Notes: generated from the sequence alone by a model not told the origin. Counted from the stretch's first letter, positions 8,724 to 17,606 are shown. The stretch is 64,000 bases of DNA from Phragmitibacter sp965284365 (GCA_965284365.1 OZ260079.1:2542001-2606000), one strand, 5' to 3'. A program made the numbers and translations.

Positions 8724-10634
8724 TCAAGGAGAGACCGCTGCCAGGTTCTTTTTAGGCTTCTCGGCCTTGGCGTCCTTTTTGGCGGAAGGTGGGGCGGAGA
8801 TGGGTTGCGGATTGCTCTCCAAATTCTGGCGTTTCGGTATGGCGAGCGCCACCTGATCGCCGAGGTTGAGACCGCCTTTGATCTCGATAAATTCGTTGTT
8901 GAAGGAGCCGGTCTGCACTTCGCGGCGCTCGAGATCGCTGCCTGTATTCACGTAAGTGAAGAAGTGGTCGTTCTCCACTTCGATGCTTTGCACTGGTACG
9001 TAGAGAATGTCTTCGAGGTGATCGACGATAACTTCGACTTTGGCATTCATGCCGGGCTTCAGCCATTCATGCGTTCCGCGGATGTGAACGACGCCGGGAT
9101 AGACCTTCAAGTTGGGCGTGTATCGCGAACTGGTGGAATCCGGCAGTACCGCCATTTCCGCGACCACACCTTCAAGCGTTTTGCCAGGTTCGGCATCAAC
9201 CGTCACACGACAGGGTTGGCCGAGGCGAACCTTCTTCACCTGGGATTCGTGAATGTTGATGGCCACACCCATCTCCGACATGTTGGGAATGGTCAAAAGA
9301 GTCTGGCGGAAGCGCACGGCGGCGCCTTCTTCAATGAGATCGGTCGAGTTTTTGAAGGTTCCGTTATGAGCACCGTAGGCGACCAAGCCTGGGACTTGGG
9401 CCTTGATCACGGTCGCCTTCAGTTGACGTTCGAGTTCTTCCTTACGCTCCAAAGAGATTTCATAACGCCGCTTGGCGGTTTCGTAGCGGGATTCTGCCTG
9501 GGCCATGCGGGAGCGGTTCGCGCGCTGGGTCCGTTGCAGCTTGTGCAACGCTTCCTGATAGCCAGACATATAAAGTTCCGCCTGCTTGGGAAACTCATAC
9601 TTCTTGAAGAGGTCGAGCTGCGTCTCCGCCGTCTGCACAGAGAGCTTGGTTTTCTCGTAGTTCACCTGATCGTTTTCCAAGGTGGTTCGGGTGATGAACT
9701 CCTTGGCGGCAAGACGCTCGCTGGCTTCGACATTTTGCTTCGCAAGAGCCAACTCCGATTTATGCAGCAAGAGCTCATTACTCAACTGACGCAGCCGTTG
9801 TTCGGCTTCGCCGTCGCCCAGCTTATCCTCCGCCAGGTAGGGGAGAAAGTCGACGCGCGGCATATCGCCGTCCATCTTGGATTCCGGCTGACCCGCCGCT
9901 ACGGCAGTCTCTCTGGCCTCGCTGGGAGACTGGGTTTCTGCAAGGGGATCTTTGGCAAGTGGCGCCGGAGTTGCGTTCTCGACCGCCGCGATGGGATCTG
10001 TGGTTGTGGTGGTTGCAGCCGGGGCCGGCGTTTTACCGGTAGGCACGGCTAATGTCATGCTTGGCTTCGTGGCGTCGAGGCGGCCCACATAGGCTTCCAG
10101 TTCATCCATCGTGTGAGGCAGAGCACGATCTTTCAAGACCGACTGAGCCGCCACTTTGCCCATGTAACGCTCGAAGTCCATGAAGGCGAAGCGCATGGCC
10201 TGCTCGGCTTCCCGCGCCAGACTCATGTTGTCGCTGGCCTGGATGGCGCGCTGTTCGTCTGCGTCAATGAAGGTGGAAACCGTGGTTTGAAATTCGATCT
10301 CCTGGGTGGTGATCCTGTCTTTCAGGTCCGCGCTGTCGAGCTCGATGAGCACTTTACCGCTCTTCACGTCGTCGGGAGTGATGCGGTAGCCTTCGGGAAT
10401 GAGGCTTAGGATCTTGGTGGGCAATTCGATCTCGCTTTTGACCTCGTAGTTCTGCAAGGCACGGATTTCCCCCCCTTGCAGGACGTTGATCTGCATGTCG
10501 CCCTTCTGGACGGAGATCATAGGCATTGTCGCCGCATCAGTCTTGCCACGCCGGGTAATGAACCAAGCCGTAATGATCACGGCCAAGGTCACCACCGCGA
10601 GCAAAATGGGCTTTTTCCTAAAGAACTTAATCAT
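8724..10634 (-). CDS. Periplasmic adaptor (HlyD/MacA-like), unusually long
   Basis: A 636-residue membrane-fusion protein. An N-terminal membrane helix (about residues 11-28) anchors it in the inner membrane. A barrel-sandwich half follows (GDMQINVLQGGEI). A long Ala/Glu/Lys/Gln-rich helical hairpin occupies roughly residues 240-400, with ATVIKAQVPGLV at the return lipoyl-like half. The beta-barrel and membrane-proximal domains follow (LTIPNMSEMGVAINIHES, TPNLKVYPGVVHI, LKPGMNAKVEVIVDHLEDILYVP). MacA is about 370 residues, so this copy is much longer. Part of the excess is a Thr/Pro/Ala-rich insert around residues 205-235 and the long hairpin. It links the TolC-like channel to the permease. 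Its start overlaps the end of the TolC-like gene by eight bases. Confidence 0.88.
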   Translation of the reverse strand: MIKFFRKKPILLAVVTLAVIITAWFITRRGKTDAATMPMISVQKGDMQINVLQGGEIRALQNYEVKSEIELPTKILSLIPEGYRITPDDVKSGKVLIELDSADLKDRITTQEIEFQTTVSTFIDADEQRAIQASDNMSLAREAEQAMRFAFMDFERYMGKVAAQSVLKDRALPHTMDELEAYVGRLDATKPSMTLAVPTGKTPAPAATTTTTDPIAAVENATPAPLAKDPLAETQSPSEARETAVAAGQPESKMDGDMPRVDFLPYLAEDKLGDGEAEQRLRQLSNELLLHKSELALAKQNVEASERLAAKEFITRTTLENDQVNYEKTKLSVQTAETQLDLFKKYEFPKQAELYMSGYQEALHKLQRTQRANRSRMAQAESRYETAKRRYEISLERKEELERQLKATVIKAQVPGLVAYGAHNGTFKNSTDLIEEGAAVRFRQTLLTIPNMSEMGVAINIHESQVKKVRLGQPCRVTVDAEPGKTLEGVVAEMAVLPDSTSSRYTPNLKVYPGVVHIRGTHEWLKPGMNAKVEVIVDHLEDILYVPVQSIEVENDHFFTYVNTGSDLERREVQTGSFNNEFIEIKGGLNLGDQVALAIPKRQNLESNPQPISAPPSAKKDAKAEKPKKNLAAVSP

Positions 10635-12498
10635 GCCTAGCTAATAATTCCGCTTGTTTCAATACGCGTTCCCACGCCCCATCTTTCTTGATGTAGAGCA
10701 CGCCCATGTTCTTCCACAGGCGCAGGCGGGTCAGCGTGAAGTTCACCCGGGCTGCCGTCAGAGCATCCTGAGCTTCAATGAGATCCTGTTGGGCGTCGAT
10801 CAAATCACGGGCTGTGCCGCGGCCCAATTCATTGAGCAGCCGTTCCTCTTCCAGACGACGCAAGCTGAGATTCACACCGGTCACAGCAATCTCGTATTGC
10901 TTCCGGACAGTTGCGAGTTCCCGCCAGTCGGCGCGTAGTTCCGCTCGCACCGTTTCCTCTGCCAGATCGAGGTCGCGAGTGGCCGTTTGCTGGGCAAGCT
11001 CGGCGGCGCGATAAGCGTTGCGGTCTGCTTTTTTGTCGAGGCGGAGATCCACGTCCAAGCCGGCCTGCAGGGAGCGCCGATCGAAGTTGATATTGACCTT
11101 CTCGCTTCCGGGATCGCTCACGGCAGTGTATCCAGCCCGGAAATCCAACTGAGGGAGGAGGTTCTGAGCCATCACCTTAATCTTGCGCTCGCTGTCTTCC
11201 ACCGTGTTGCGGGCGTTGTAGAGGTCCAGGCGAGTCACCAAGGCGGTCTGGAGAGATTCCGTCTCGGAGATGCCTGGGTCGGCAAGGTTGAGCTTCACCA
11301 GTTCCTTCTCATCCAGAATGAGCTGGGTCTGTACGGGCACACCGAGGAAAATCTTCAGATCGTCCAACTGATCCTCATAAGTGCGGACCGAATTGATCCA
11401 GAGCCGTTTATAACGAAGGGAAGCCTGTTCAATAAGGCCGAGTTGAGAGGAGGTTCTGCGGTCTTCCTTCGCGAGAGCGCGCTCGCTGCCCAGAATCTTC
11501 TCGAAGGCCTCGTAAGCGAGATAGGCGTTCCGGGCGGCATCGCGTGCCTGAAGGGTGCGATAATAATTTGAGGCTGTCTCCACCGCAAAACTCTTCCGGT
11601 ACTGGGTGAAGTCCCGGATGGAATACATGAGGCTGCGCTCAGCCTGAGTTAGATTCTCCATGGTGGCTCGGTAGCCCGCGCCGCGAAGGAGTGGCTGGGT
11701 GAGAGTGGCCGCGAATACGGATTCGCTGGTGTTGGTGATGTTCCCCGTCAACAAGCGTAAAAAATCGTTTGTGAAAGTCGCGGCCAATTTGGCGCCGGTG
11801 CGGGTGAGGACGCTGGCCCCGACTTCACCCGTGACCGTAAAGGAATTATCCGTCACCAATGTCGTCACCTGACGCTCAATGACCTGAGGGGTTACGGCCG
11901 TGGTGCCGGTCGTACTCGTGGTGACAGAGGAAGCCGAGGTGCCGCTGGTGGAGGGGCCAGAGTTGCCTCCTGTCGAGTTGGAGGCAGACGTTGTGGTCGT
12001 CTCGATAACAGCAGGAGCGAGGATATTTGAATTCGTCGTCTGGGTCGTGCTCGTGACGGGGGTCTGGGTGCTGTCCCCAAACCCGCTGCCTACGCCGGTG
12101 AAAATGGGCGAGAACTCGTGGCGCACCAGAGTCAGATCCAGGGCAGCCGTGAAAAGTTCCTCTTTCCGGCCGAGGTACTCCCGGTTGTGAGTGACGGCCA
12201 ATTTCAGGGCGTCTGCCAAAGGCAGGACGCGCGCGTTCTTCTCGACAAAGGCGCGCTCAGCCAGGAACGCTTCATTTTTCGAGCTCTTTGCCAGCTTGTC
12301 CAACTGTACCGGCGTAGGGGGCGTGACGTCCAGGTTTTCACCCCCGGAATTAGGCACGGTGGAGGATTTGCCGCGCAGGATGCGCCATACTTCGCGGTCC
12401 GCTGATTTCCGCATCTGTCCAGGCGTACAAGCGGCCTGACCGAGGCAGACAACAAGCAGAAGGAAACAGAGGAGGATTTGAAGGTTCTTTCCGGGCAT
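10627..12498 (-). CDS. TolC-family outer membrane efflux protein
   Basis: A protein of 623 residues when started at the ATG at 12498, which directly precedes a signal peptide (KNLQILLCFLLLVVCLGQAAC). The open frame extends upstream to 12732, but that would overlap the divergent sigma factor gene and bury the signal peptide. The Cys after QAA could be lipidated, though the lipobox is weak. The mature part is the two-repeat TolC layout: long amphipathic helices such as AERSLMYSIRDFTQYRKSFAVETASNYY and LAEETVRAELRADWRELATVRKQYEIA, with beta segments. A Ser/Thr/Gly-rich tract (about residues 145-205) sits in the first half where an extracellular loop is expected. It is the first gene of the exporter operon and supplies the exit duct. 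Confidence 0.88.
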   Translation of the reverse strand: MPGKNLQILLCFLLLVVCLGQAACTPGQMRKSADREVWRILRGKSSTVPNSGGENLDVTPPTPVQLDKLAKSSKNEAFLAERAFVEKNARVLPLADALKLAVTHNREYLGRKEELFTAALDLTLVRHEFSPIFTGVGSGFGDSTQTPVTSTTQTTNSNILAPAVIETTTTSASNSTGGNSGPSTSGTSASSVTTSTTGTTAVTPQVIERQVTTLVTDNSFTVTGEVGASVLTRTGAKLAATFTNDFLRLLTGNITNTSESVFAATLTQPLLRGAGYRATMENLTQAERSLMYSIRDFTQYRKSFAVETASNYYRTLQARDAARNAYLAYEAFEKILGSERALAKEDRRTSSQLGLIEQASLRYKRLWINSVRTYEDQLDDLKIFLGVPVQTQLILDEKELVKLNLADPGISETESLQTALVTRLDLYNARNTVEDSERKIKVMAQNLLPQLDFRAGYTAVSDPGSEKVNINFDRRSLQAGLDVDLRLDKKADRNAYRAAELAQQTATRDLDLAEETVRAELRADWRELATVRKQYEIAVTGVNLSLRRLEEERLLNELGRGTARDLIDAQQDLIEAQDALTAARVNFTLTRLRLWKNMGVLYIKKDGAWERVLKQAELLARHD

Positions 12499-12652
12499 GA
12501 CAACAAGTCCAGACAAAGAAGCCGCCAGGAAGGCGGCCTCCGAAACGTGTGTGTAAGACCAACGCCCTCCCCTTAGAATCTCTATCAGTATTAGGGAGTT
12601 TTCACGGAAAGATGCTTTGCCAGGTGAATCCGGGGTGTCTATCATTTGCCCA

Positions 12653-13312
12653 ATGGCTGAAGCCGCCCCCAAAGAAGAAAGAATCAGCAGTTCCCCGGCG
12701 ACGCGGAAAACGCTGATCGAAAAGCTCGACAACTGGTCAGACTGGTCGAGTTGGGACGAGTTTTACCGCACCTATTCCACGTTCGTGTTCCATGTGGCGC
12801 GGAAGTCCGGGCTCTCTGATGACGAAGCCAGTGATGTGGTGCAGGAGACCTTCATAGGTGTGGCGAAGAATCTTCAAAAGAAGAAGTTCGATACTTCGCA
12901 GGGGTCCTTCAAAAGCTTCCTGCTGAATCAGGCGCGCTGGCGCATTCTGGATCAGTTCCGCCGCCGTAAAAAGCAGCAAGAGCGTGAAGCCAATATTCAC
13001 TTCGATGAAACGGAGGAACGCCGCACTGCGCCCATCGACCGGTGTGCAGATCCGGCAGGTATCACTTTGGAAAAGCTCTGGGATCGGGAGTGGAAAGAGC
13101 AGATTATGGAGCTCGCGTTGCGACGGGTGCGGTCCATGGTTTCACCCCGGCAATTCCAGATTTTTACCTGTTATGTCATCAAAGGCTGGACCGCTGACAA
13201 GGTAAAGGAAGAGCTCGGGGTCAATGCTGCCCAAGTATATCTCGCGAAACATCGCGTGGGCCGAATCCTGAAAAAGGAAATCGCGAGGCTTGCGGCCGAA
13301 GGTCAGCAATAA
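12653..13312 (+). CDS. Sigma-70 family (ECF-like) RNA polymerase sigma factor
   Basis: About 219 residues from the ATG at 12653. A TTG at 12617, with GGAAAG just upstream, would add 12 residues and is a real alternative. Region 2 includes DDEASDVVQETFIGVAKNL and FKSFLLNQARWRILDQFRRR. Region 4 includes SPRQFQIFTCYVIKGWTADKVKEELGVNAAQVYLAKHRV. The lack of regions 1 and 3 fits an ECF factor, a group greatly expanded in Planctomycetes and Verrucomicrobia. No anti-sigma factor gene with a membrane helix is adjacent. It is transcribed divergently from the exporter operon across a ~150-base gap, so it may control that operon. That is inference from position only. Confidence 0.9.
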   Translation: MAEAAPKEERISSSPATRKTLIEKLDNWSDWSSWDEFYRTYSTFVFHVARKSGLSDDEASDVVQETFIGVAKNLQKKKFDTSQGSFKSFLLNQARWRILDQFRRRKKQQEREANIHFDETEERRTAPIDRCADPAGITLEKLWDREWKEQIMELALRRVRSMVSPRQFQIFTCYVIKGWTADKVKEELGVNAAQVYLAKHRVGRILKKEIARLAAEGQQ

Positions 13313-13388
13313 GGCAGGCAAATCGTTCAAAAATTACCAGAAATAAAAGTCTGGGCAATGCGTCGCGATTTTGGTCTAATCGCTTTGA

Positions 13389-13414
13389 AGACAGCTCATT
13401 ATACCAAGCTGTCT
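13389..13414. promoter_or_regulatory. Perfect 8-base inverted repeat upstream of the pseudopilin gene
   Basis: The arms AGACAGCT and AGCTGTCT flank a 10-base spacer that contains TATACC, a possible -10 element. It ends 40 bases before the pseudopilin start. No T-tract follows, which argues against a terminator for the sigma factor gene. An operator or a stabilising 5' hairpin are both possible. Confidence 0.45.
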
Positions 13415-13454
13415 CCGCAAAATATAAACCATAAATAAGTAGATACATACTCAG

Positions 13455-14150
13455 ATGAAACTTAAAAATCGTACACAACAGGGATTCACCCTGATTGAAC
13501 TGCTGGTGGTCATCACCATCATCGCCATTCTGGCGAGTCTCTCCGTGCCGGTGTTCAGCCGAATTCAGGAGCGTGGCAATATGACCAAAGCCATCAACAA
13601 TTGCCGTCAGATCATTCTGTCCGAGCAATTGTATGCTGGTGACAACGACGGGAATTATTCAGATGCCGCCGGTGGCGCGACGACGTCCAACGACGCATTC
13701 AACCAGTTGTTCGTCTCAGGGATTCTGACGGACGAAAAGATCTTCGGTTGCCCGAGCAGCGCCAATGGCATGCCTGACGGTGATGTCGGAACGCCTCCTA
13801 CCTACGCAAATGCCCTGGTTGCTGGGGAAAATCATTGGTCCATGACTGGTGGGCTGACCAATTCATCTTCTGGTGGCACACCGTTCGTGTTCGAGAACGC
13901 GACGAATGCAGCTTGGGATCCTACCTGGGATGCCGATGCCGCGGGTAAAACCTCGGCCGGACGGACCTGGAGCGGTGGCAAAGTCGTTCTTGGTAAGAAC
14001 GATGGCAGCGTCAATGTCGAGTCGTGTTCGGCAGCTGCTGGCCAGGTAAAGCTCAAGGATCAGGGTTCAGGTGGCAATCTTTTTGCTCAAGCTGCTGGTA
14101 CTGGAGGTGGCACCGCACCTACTGTGCTTGGTATCAAGGCGAAGAGCTAA
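13455..14150 (+). CDS. Type II secretion/type IV pilus-like pseudopilin
   Basis: A 231-residue protein with a short basic leader and a class III prepilin signal: cleavage is predicted between Gly10 and Phe11 in QQGFTLIELLVVITIIAIL, with the conserved Glu at mature position 5. After one hydrophobic helix (residues 11-33) comes NMTKAINNCRQIILSEQLYAGDNDGNY, the helix-and-loop seen in the PVC-expanded xcpT/PulG-like and DUF1559-like proteins. The C-terminal half is Gly/Ser/Thr-rich with two Cys residues. It would be processed by a prepilin peptidase such as the one at 58168-59337. No other pilus assembly genes are nearby. It has its own leader with an inverted repeat and a strong terminator, so it is probably transcribed as a single gene and possibly abundant. 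Confidence 0.88.
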   Translation: MKLKNRTQQGFTLIELLVVITIIAILASLSVPVFSRIQERGNMTKAINNCRQIILSEQLYAGDNDGNYSDAAGGATTSNDAFNQLFVSGILTDEKIFGCPSSANGMPDGDVGTPPTYANALVAGENHWSMTGGLTNSSSGGTPFVFENATNAAWDPTWDADAAGKTSAGRTWSGGKVVLGKNDGSVNVESCSAAAGQVKLKDQGSGGNLFAQAAGTGGGTAPTVLGIKAKS

Positions 14151-14184
14151 ATTCGTCTCCCGTTTTAGTCCCATCATCTAGTCG

Positions 14185-14219
14185 AGAGCCACGGAGTGTA
14201 CCTCTGTGGCTCTTTTTTT
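14185..14219 (+). terminator. Rho-independent terminator after the pseudopilin gene
   Basis: A 12-base-pair stem (AGAGCCACGGAG with CTCTGTGGCTCT, one G-U pair) closes a five-base loop and runs into seven T residues. It begins 35 bases after the stop codon. This is the clearest terminator in the window. Confidence 0.92.
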
Positions 14220-14327
14220 GCCCGGGAGTGATGACTTGCCAAAGGCGGAGCGGCGGGCATAATGAGGCGACTTTGTCATCAGCAGATGGCGCTTGAGTTT
14301 GTCTCAGAAAGAACCCTGTCTTCCCTC

Positions 14328-14978
14328 ATGCCTGATCCTGCCCCTGCCCAGTCCTTGTTCTTCAAGTTCGGCCTGACGAAACGGTGCCTATCGGTAGGGG
14401 CGGCAACTGCGTGCCTGGCATTTTTCTGCAGTGTGGCCAGTGCTTTTGATACCGTGGTGCTCGATGCTGGTCACGGCGGTCACGATCGGGGCGCTGCGAT
14501 TGGGTATGTCTTTGAGAAGCACATGGCTCTGGATACCACGCGGCGCGTGGAAATGCTGCTCCGGTCCAAGGGGCTGAAAGTAGTCATGACCCGCAGTTCG
14601 GATGTCTTCATCCCCTTGGAAGGGCGCTCCTCCATAGGGAACCGACAGAAAGACGCCATCTTTGTCAGCATCCACTACAACTACAACCGGAGTGGATCCG
14701 GCAAGGGATTGGAAACCTTCTACTGCCACGACAGCAGCTACCGGCTGGGCGGTTACATCCAAGCGTATATTGTGCAGGAAAGTGGACTGACAAACCGCGG
14801 CCTGAAGCAGGCTCGCTTCCATGTCATTCGGGCCACGACGCGTATCCCGGCGGTGCTGGTCGAATGTGGATTTGTGAGCAATTCCGGGGAGCGAGCCAGC
14901 ATGATGAACGGGGCCTATCGGGATCGGCTGGCGCTGGGGATCGCCAAAGGCATTCTCGCGTATCGCGGCGATCGCTGA
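14328..14978 (+). CDS. N-acetylmuramoyl-L-alanine amidase (Amidase_3)
   Basis: 216 residues from the ATG at 14328, chosen because it starts just before a signal peptide (TKRCLSVGAATACLAFFCSVASA). An in-frame ATG at 14262 would add 22 residues. The catalytic domain follows directly: zinc ligands His49 (DAGHGGHD), Glu63 (FEKH) and His116 (SIHYN), and catalytic Glu179 (VECGF). It cleaves the bond between MurNAc and the stem peptide in the periplasm during cell separation or wall remodelling. There are no SH3, LysM or AMIN targeting domains, so it is a minimal AmiC-type catalytic domain. It is followed 28 bases later by the NAD(P)H-hydrate repair gene. Confidence 0.92.
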   Translation: MPDPAPAQSLFFKFGLTKRCLSVGAATACLAFFCSVASAFDTVVLDAGHGGHDRGAAIGYVFEKHMALDTTRRVEMLLRSKGLKVVMTRSSDVFIPLEGRSSIGNRQKDAIFVSIHYNYNRSGSGKGLETFYCHDSSYRLGGYIQAYIVQESGLTNRGLKQARFHVIRATTRIPAVLVECGFVSNSGERASMMNGAYRDRLALGIAKGILAYRGDR

Positions 14979-15006
14979 TTTGCCCTGAACCGAAGGCATC
15001 ATCGTT

Positions 15007-16521
15007 ATGATTTTGACCTGTCGGCAAATGCAAGAAGTGGAGGAAGCAGCGTTTGCGCGTGGAGTGAAGGCGGCGGATTTGATGGAGAAAGCTGGCCTCG
15101 GGATCGCAGAGGTGGTGCGGCAGTTCTTTCCCGAACCAGGGATGCTGGTACTTTTTCTCGGGAAGGGGAACAATGCTGGCGATGCGCTGGTGGCGGCGAG
15201 GCATTTGATTTCTCATGGATGGAAAGTGCGGGCGCGCGTGGCCTTTCCGCTGGAGCAATGGAAACCGCTTCCGGTTGAGCATTGGGATAAGCTTAGTCGT
15301 GCTGTGGCGCCGGATGATCTGCTGGCTGAAGACTGGCGCATGGCGCGCGGTCCCATGGTTCTGATGGATGGCCTAATCGGCATTGGTGGTTCGGGCAATT
15401 TGCGAGGTCCCCTCGCGGAGGCGGCTCGAGAGATGAATGATTTCCGCAAGCAGCGTCATGCTGTGACTATTGCGCTCGATCTGCCTTCCGGGCTCGACAA
15501 TGAAACTGGCGCGCCCGGGGCGCCGTGTGTGGAGGCAGATATCACGGCCACGATTGGGTTTGTGAAGGCACCGCTGCTCGCGGATGAGGCACTGAGGAAC
15601 GTGGGCCGTCTGGCGGTGATCCGCCTGCCGGAGTTGGAAGCATACTTTCCGACGCAGGAGGATGACGGGGTAGGAGGGGAGATCATCATGGCAGCGACGC
15701 TGCTTCCTACTTTGCCGTGCCGACCCTTTGATTTTCACAAGGGGAGTGCGGGACGCGTCGGCATCGTAGCAGGATCCCCAGGGTTTATCGGCGCGGCCAT
15801 TCTCTCAGCATCCGCTGCGCTGCATGGCGGGGGTGGCTTGCTAACGCTGTACGTGAAGGATGATATCTTCGATGCAGCTGCCATGAAAGCGCCGCCGGAA
15901 GTGATGGTGAAGCGGGTGGCGGACTATCGAGATTGTCTTGATGACCGGCTCGATGCCATCGGGCTCGGTCCAGGTCTGGGATCGGCTCATGACGATGAAG
16001 TGCACACGTTGCTTCGCAGTTTTCCGGGACCGATGGTGGTGGATGCGGATGGTCTGAATCTGCTGGCCCGCACGGGAGTGGAGACGTTGCGGGATTGTGC
16101 GGGGCCGCGTCTGCTAACGCCGCATCCGGGCGAGATGGCGCGACTTGCGCCAGAAATGAAGGGGCTGTCCCGTCGAGAGCAGGCCTCGCAATTTGCCGGG
16201 GCTTATCCGGGCGTCACGCTTTTGCTGAAAGGCTCGCGCACCGTCATTGCCGAGGCTGGAAGTCCGCTCGCTTACAACACCACGGGAAACGCTGGCATGG
16301 CTACCGGAGGGCAGGGTGACGTGCTCACGGGGCTGTGTGCCGCTTTGGCGGGGCAGGGGATGGGCTTGAGGGAGGCCGCGTGCTTGGGCGCGTGGCTTTG
16401 TGGACGTGCCGCGGAACTGGCGATTTCTCACGGGACATCATCTCAGGAATCGCTTTCTGCGGGGGACGTGGTTTCGCACTTTGGCGCGGCTTTTCAGAGT
16501 CTGCGGCGGCTGGCGTTCTGA
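15007..16521 (+). CDS. nnr: Bifunctional NAD(P)H-hydrate epimerase / ADP-dependent dehydratase
   Basis: A 504-residue fusion that repairs damaged NADHX and NADPHX. Residues 1-215 are the YjeF_N epimerase, with the FLGKGNNAGDALVAARHL nucleotide-binding turn and the Asp in LDLPSGLD. Residues 220-500 are the ribokinase-like dehydratase, with AAILSASAALHGGGGLLTLY, GPGLG, VVDADGLNLL, TPHPGEMARL and the NTTGNAGMATGGQGDVLTG anion hole. The length and domain order match E. coli Nnr. It lies between the amidase and sppA genes on the same strand, with short gaps, and may be co-transcribed with them. Confidence 0.95.
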   Translation: MILTCRQMQEVEEAAFARGVKAADLMEKAGLGIAEVVRQFFPEPGMLVLFLGKGNNAGDALVAARHLISHGWKVRARVAFPLEQWKPLPVEHWDKLSRAVAPDDLLAEDWRMARGPMVLMDGLIGIGGSGNLRGPLAEAAREMNDFRKQRHAVTIALDLPSGLDNETGAPGAPCVEADITATIGFVKAPLLADEALRNVGRLAVIRLPELEAYFPTQEDDGVGGEIIMAATLLPTLPCRPFDFHKGSAGRVGIVAGSPGFIGAAILSASAALHGGGGLLTLYVKDDIFDAAAMKAPPEVMVKRVADYRDCLDDRLDAIGLGPGLGSAHDDEVHTLLRSFPGPMVVDADGLNLLARTGVETLRDCAGPRLLTPHPGEMARLAPEMKGLSRREQASQFAGAYPGVTLLLKGSRTVIAEAGSPLAYNTTGNAGMATGGQGDVLTGLCAALAGQGMGLREAACLGAWLCGRAAELAISHGTSSQESLSAGDVVSHFGAAFQSLRRLAF

Positions 16522-16580
16522 GGGCGGTGAATTTCTGACACGTTGCGTTTGCTCGAAACGCCACGTAATGTGCCCCAGCC

Positions 16581-17606
16581 ATGCAAAACAAAGGACTCGG
16601 TTGTCTTCTCTTTATTGTCATCATGTTTCTCCTCGTGAGCGTGGTGGCGAATCTGTTTCAATTCGCAGCGCTCGTAGGAGTAGGTGACGGGGCAATTTCC
16701 TTCATCCAGCCGAAGCCAAAGTTCTCCGAGGCGCTGGTTGTTGATGGGGCTTCGAAGGATGTGAAGGACAAGATTGTACGCATTGACCTGACGGGCATCA
16801 TTGCCAGCGGTGCGGTGGGTGGATTGTTCTCGTCAGACGGCATGGATGTGGATAGCACCAAGCGTGCTCTGGAACAGGCGGCCGATGATGACGAGGTCAA
16901 AGCGATCGTTCTCGCGGTTAATTCCCCCGGTGGAGAGGTTACTGCCTCTGACACGATTTACAATGCCGTGAAGACCGCGGCGAAGAAGAAGCCAGTGGTT
17001 GTCTACATGGATGCGATGGCGGCTTCCGGTGGCTACTACCTGAGCTGTGGCTCCAACTGGATCGTGGCAAATGAAACCACGCTCACGGGCAGCATTGGAG
17101 TGATCATCCAGACGCTCAATTACAGTCAGGCGTTTGGTAAGGTGGGTCTGGAAAGCCTGAGCTTTGTGAGTGGTAATTTCAAAGACACGCTGAGTGGTGG
17201 ACGCCCTATGCGTGAAGACGAGAAGGCCTACATCCAGGGGCTTGTGTTGAAGATGTATGACAAGTTTGTGGGCATCGTGGCGGAGGCGCGGAAAATTTCG
17301 CCAGAGGCGCTGAAGAGTGGCGTGGCTGATGGCCGCGTGCTGACCGGGAAGGAAGCGATGGAAGCGAAGCTGGTGGATCAGGTCGGCTATATCGAAGACG
17401 CCTATGCCAAGGCTAAGGAGCTGGGTAAATCATCCGGCGCGATGGTGGTGAAATACCAGCGTGGCGTGTCCCTCACGGAAATCTTCACAGCGTTCGGCAA
17501 AGCCCAAGAGTCTGCTGGCACGATGAAAGTAGATGTTAGTGACCGGCTCTTGCCACGACTGGAAGCGGGCCGGCTTTATTTGCTGCCTGCGCATATGGCG
17601 CCGTAG
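16581..17606 (+). CDS. sppA: Signal peptide peptidase SppA (S49)
   Basis: A 341-residue membrane-anchored serine protease that clears cleaved signal peptides. One membrane helix lies at residues 7-30. The S49 catalytic Ser149 is in MAASGGYYL and the general-base Lys201 in NFKDTLSGGRPM, with the TGSIGVI strand between. The size fits the short, single-domain type (B. subtilis-like), not the 67-kDa tandem form of E. coli. Neighbours suggest an envelope-maintenance cluster with the amidase and the CPBP protease. Confidence 0.93.
   Translation: MQNKGLGCLLFIVIMFLLVSVVANLFQFAALVGVGDGAISFIQPKPKFSEALVVDGASKDVKDKIVRIDLTGIIASGAVGGLFSSDGMDVDSTKRALEQAADDDEVKAIVLAVNSPGGEVTASDTIYNAVKTAAKKKPVVVYMDAMAASGGYYLSCGSNWIVANETTLTGSIGVIIQTLNYSQAFGKVGLESLSFVSGNFKDTLSGGRPMREDEKAYIQGLVLKMYDKFVGIVAEARKISPEALKSGVADGRVLTGKEAMEAKLVDQVGYIEDAYAKAKELGKSSGAMVVKYQRGVSLTEIFTAFGKAQESAGTMKVDVSDRLLPRLEAGRLYLLPAHMAP

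Noticed and set aside
8691..10052. A 453-codon open frame antisense to the adaptor gene
   Set aside because: It runs opposite the MFP adaptor with clear family motifs and has no motif of its own; long antisense frames arise from the GC-rich third codon positions.
12498..12732. Upstream extension of the tolC-like gene
   Set aside because: It would place the signal peptide internally and overlap the divergent sigma factor gene.
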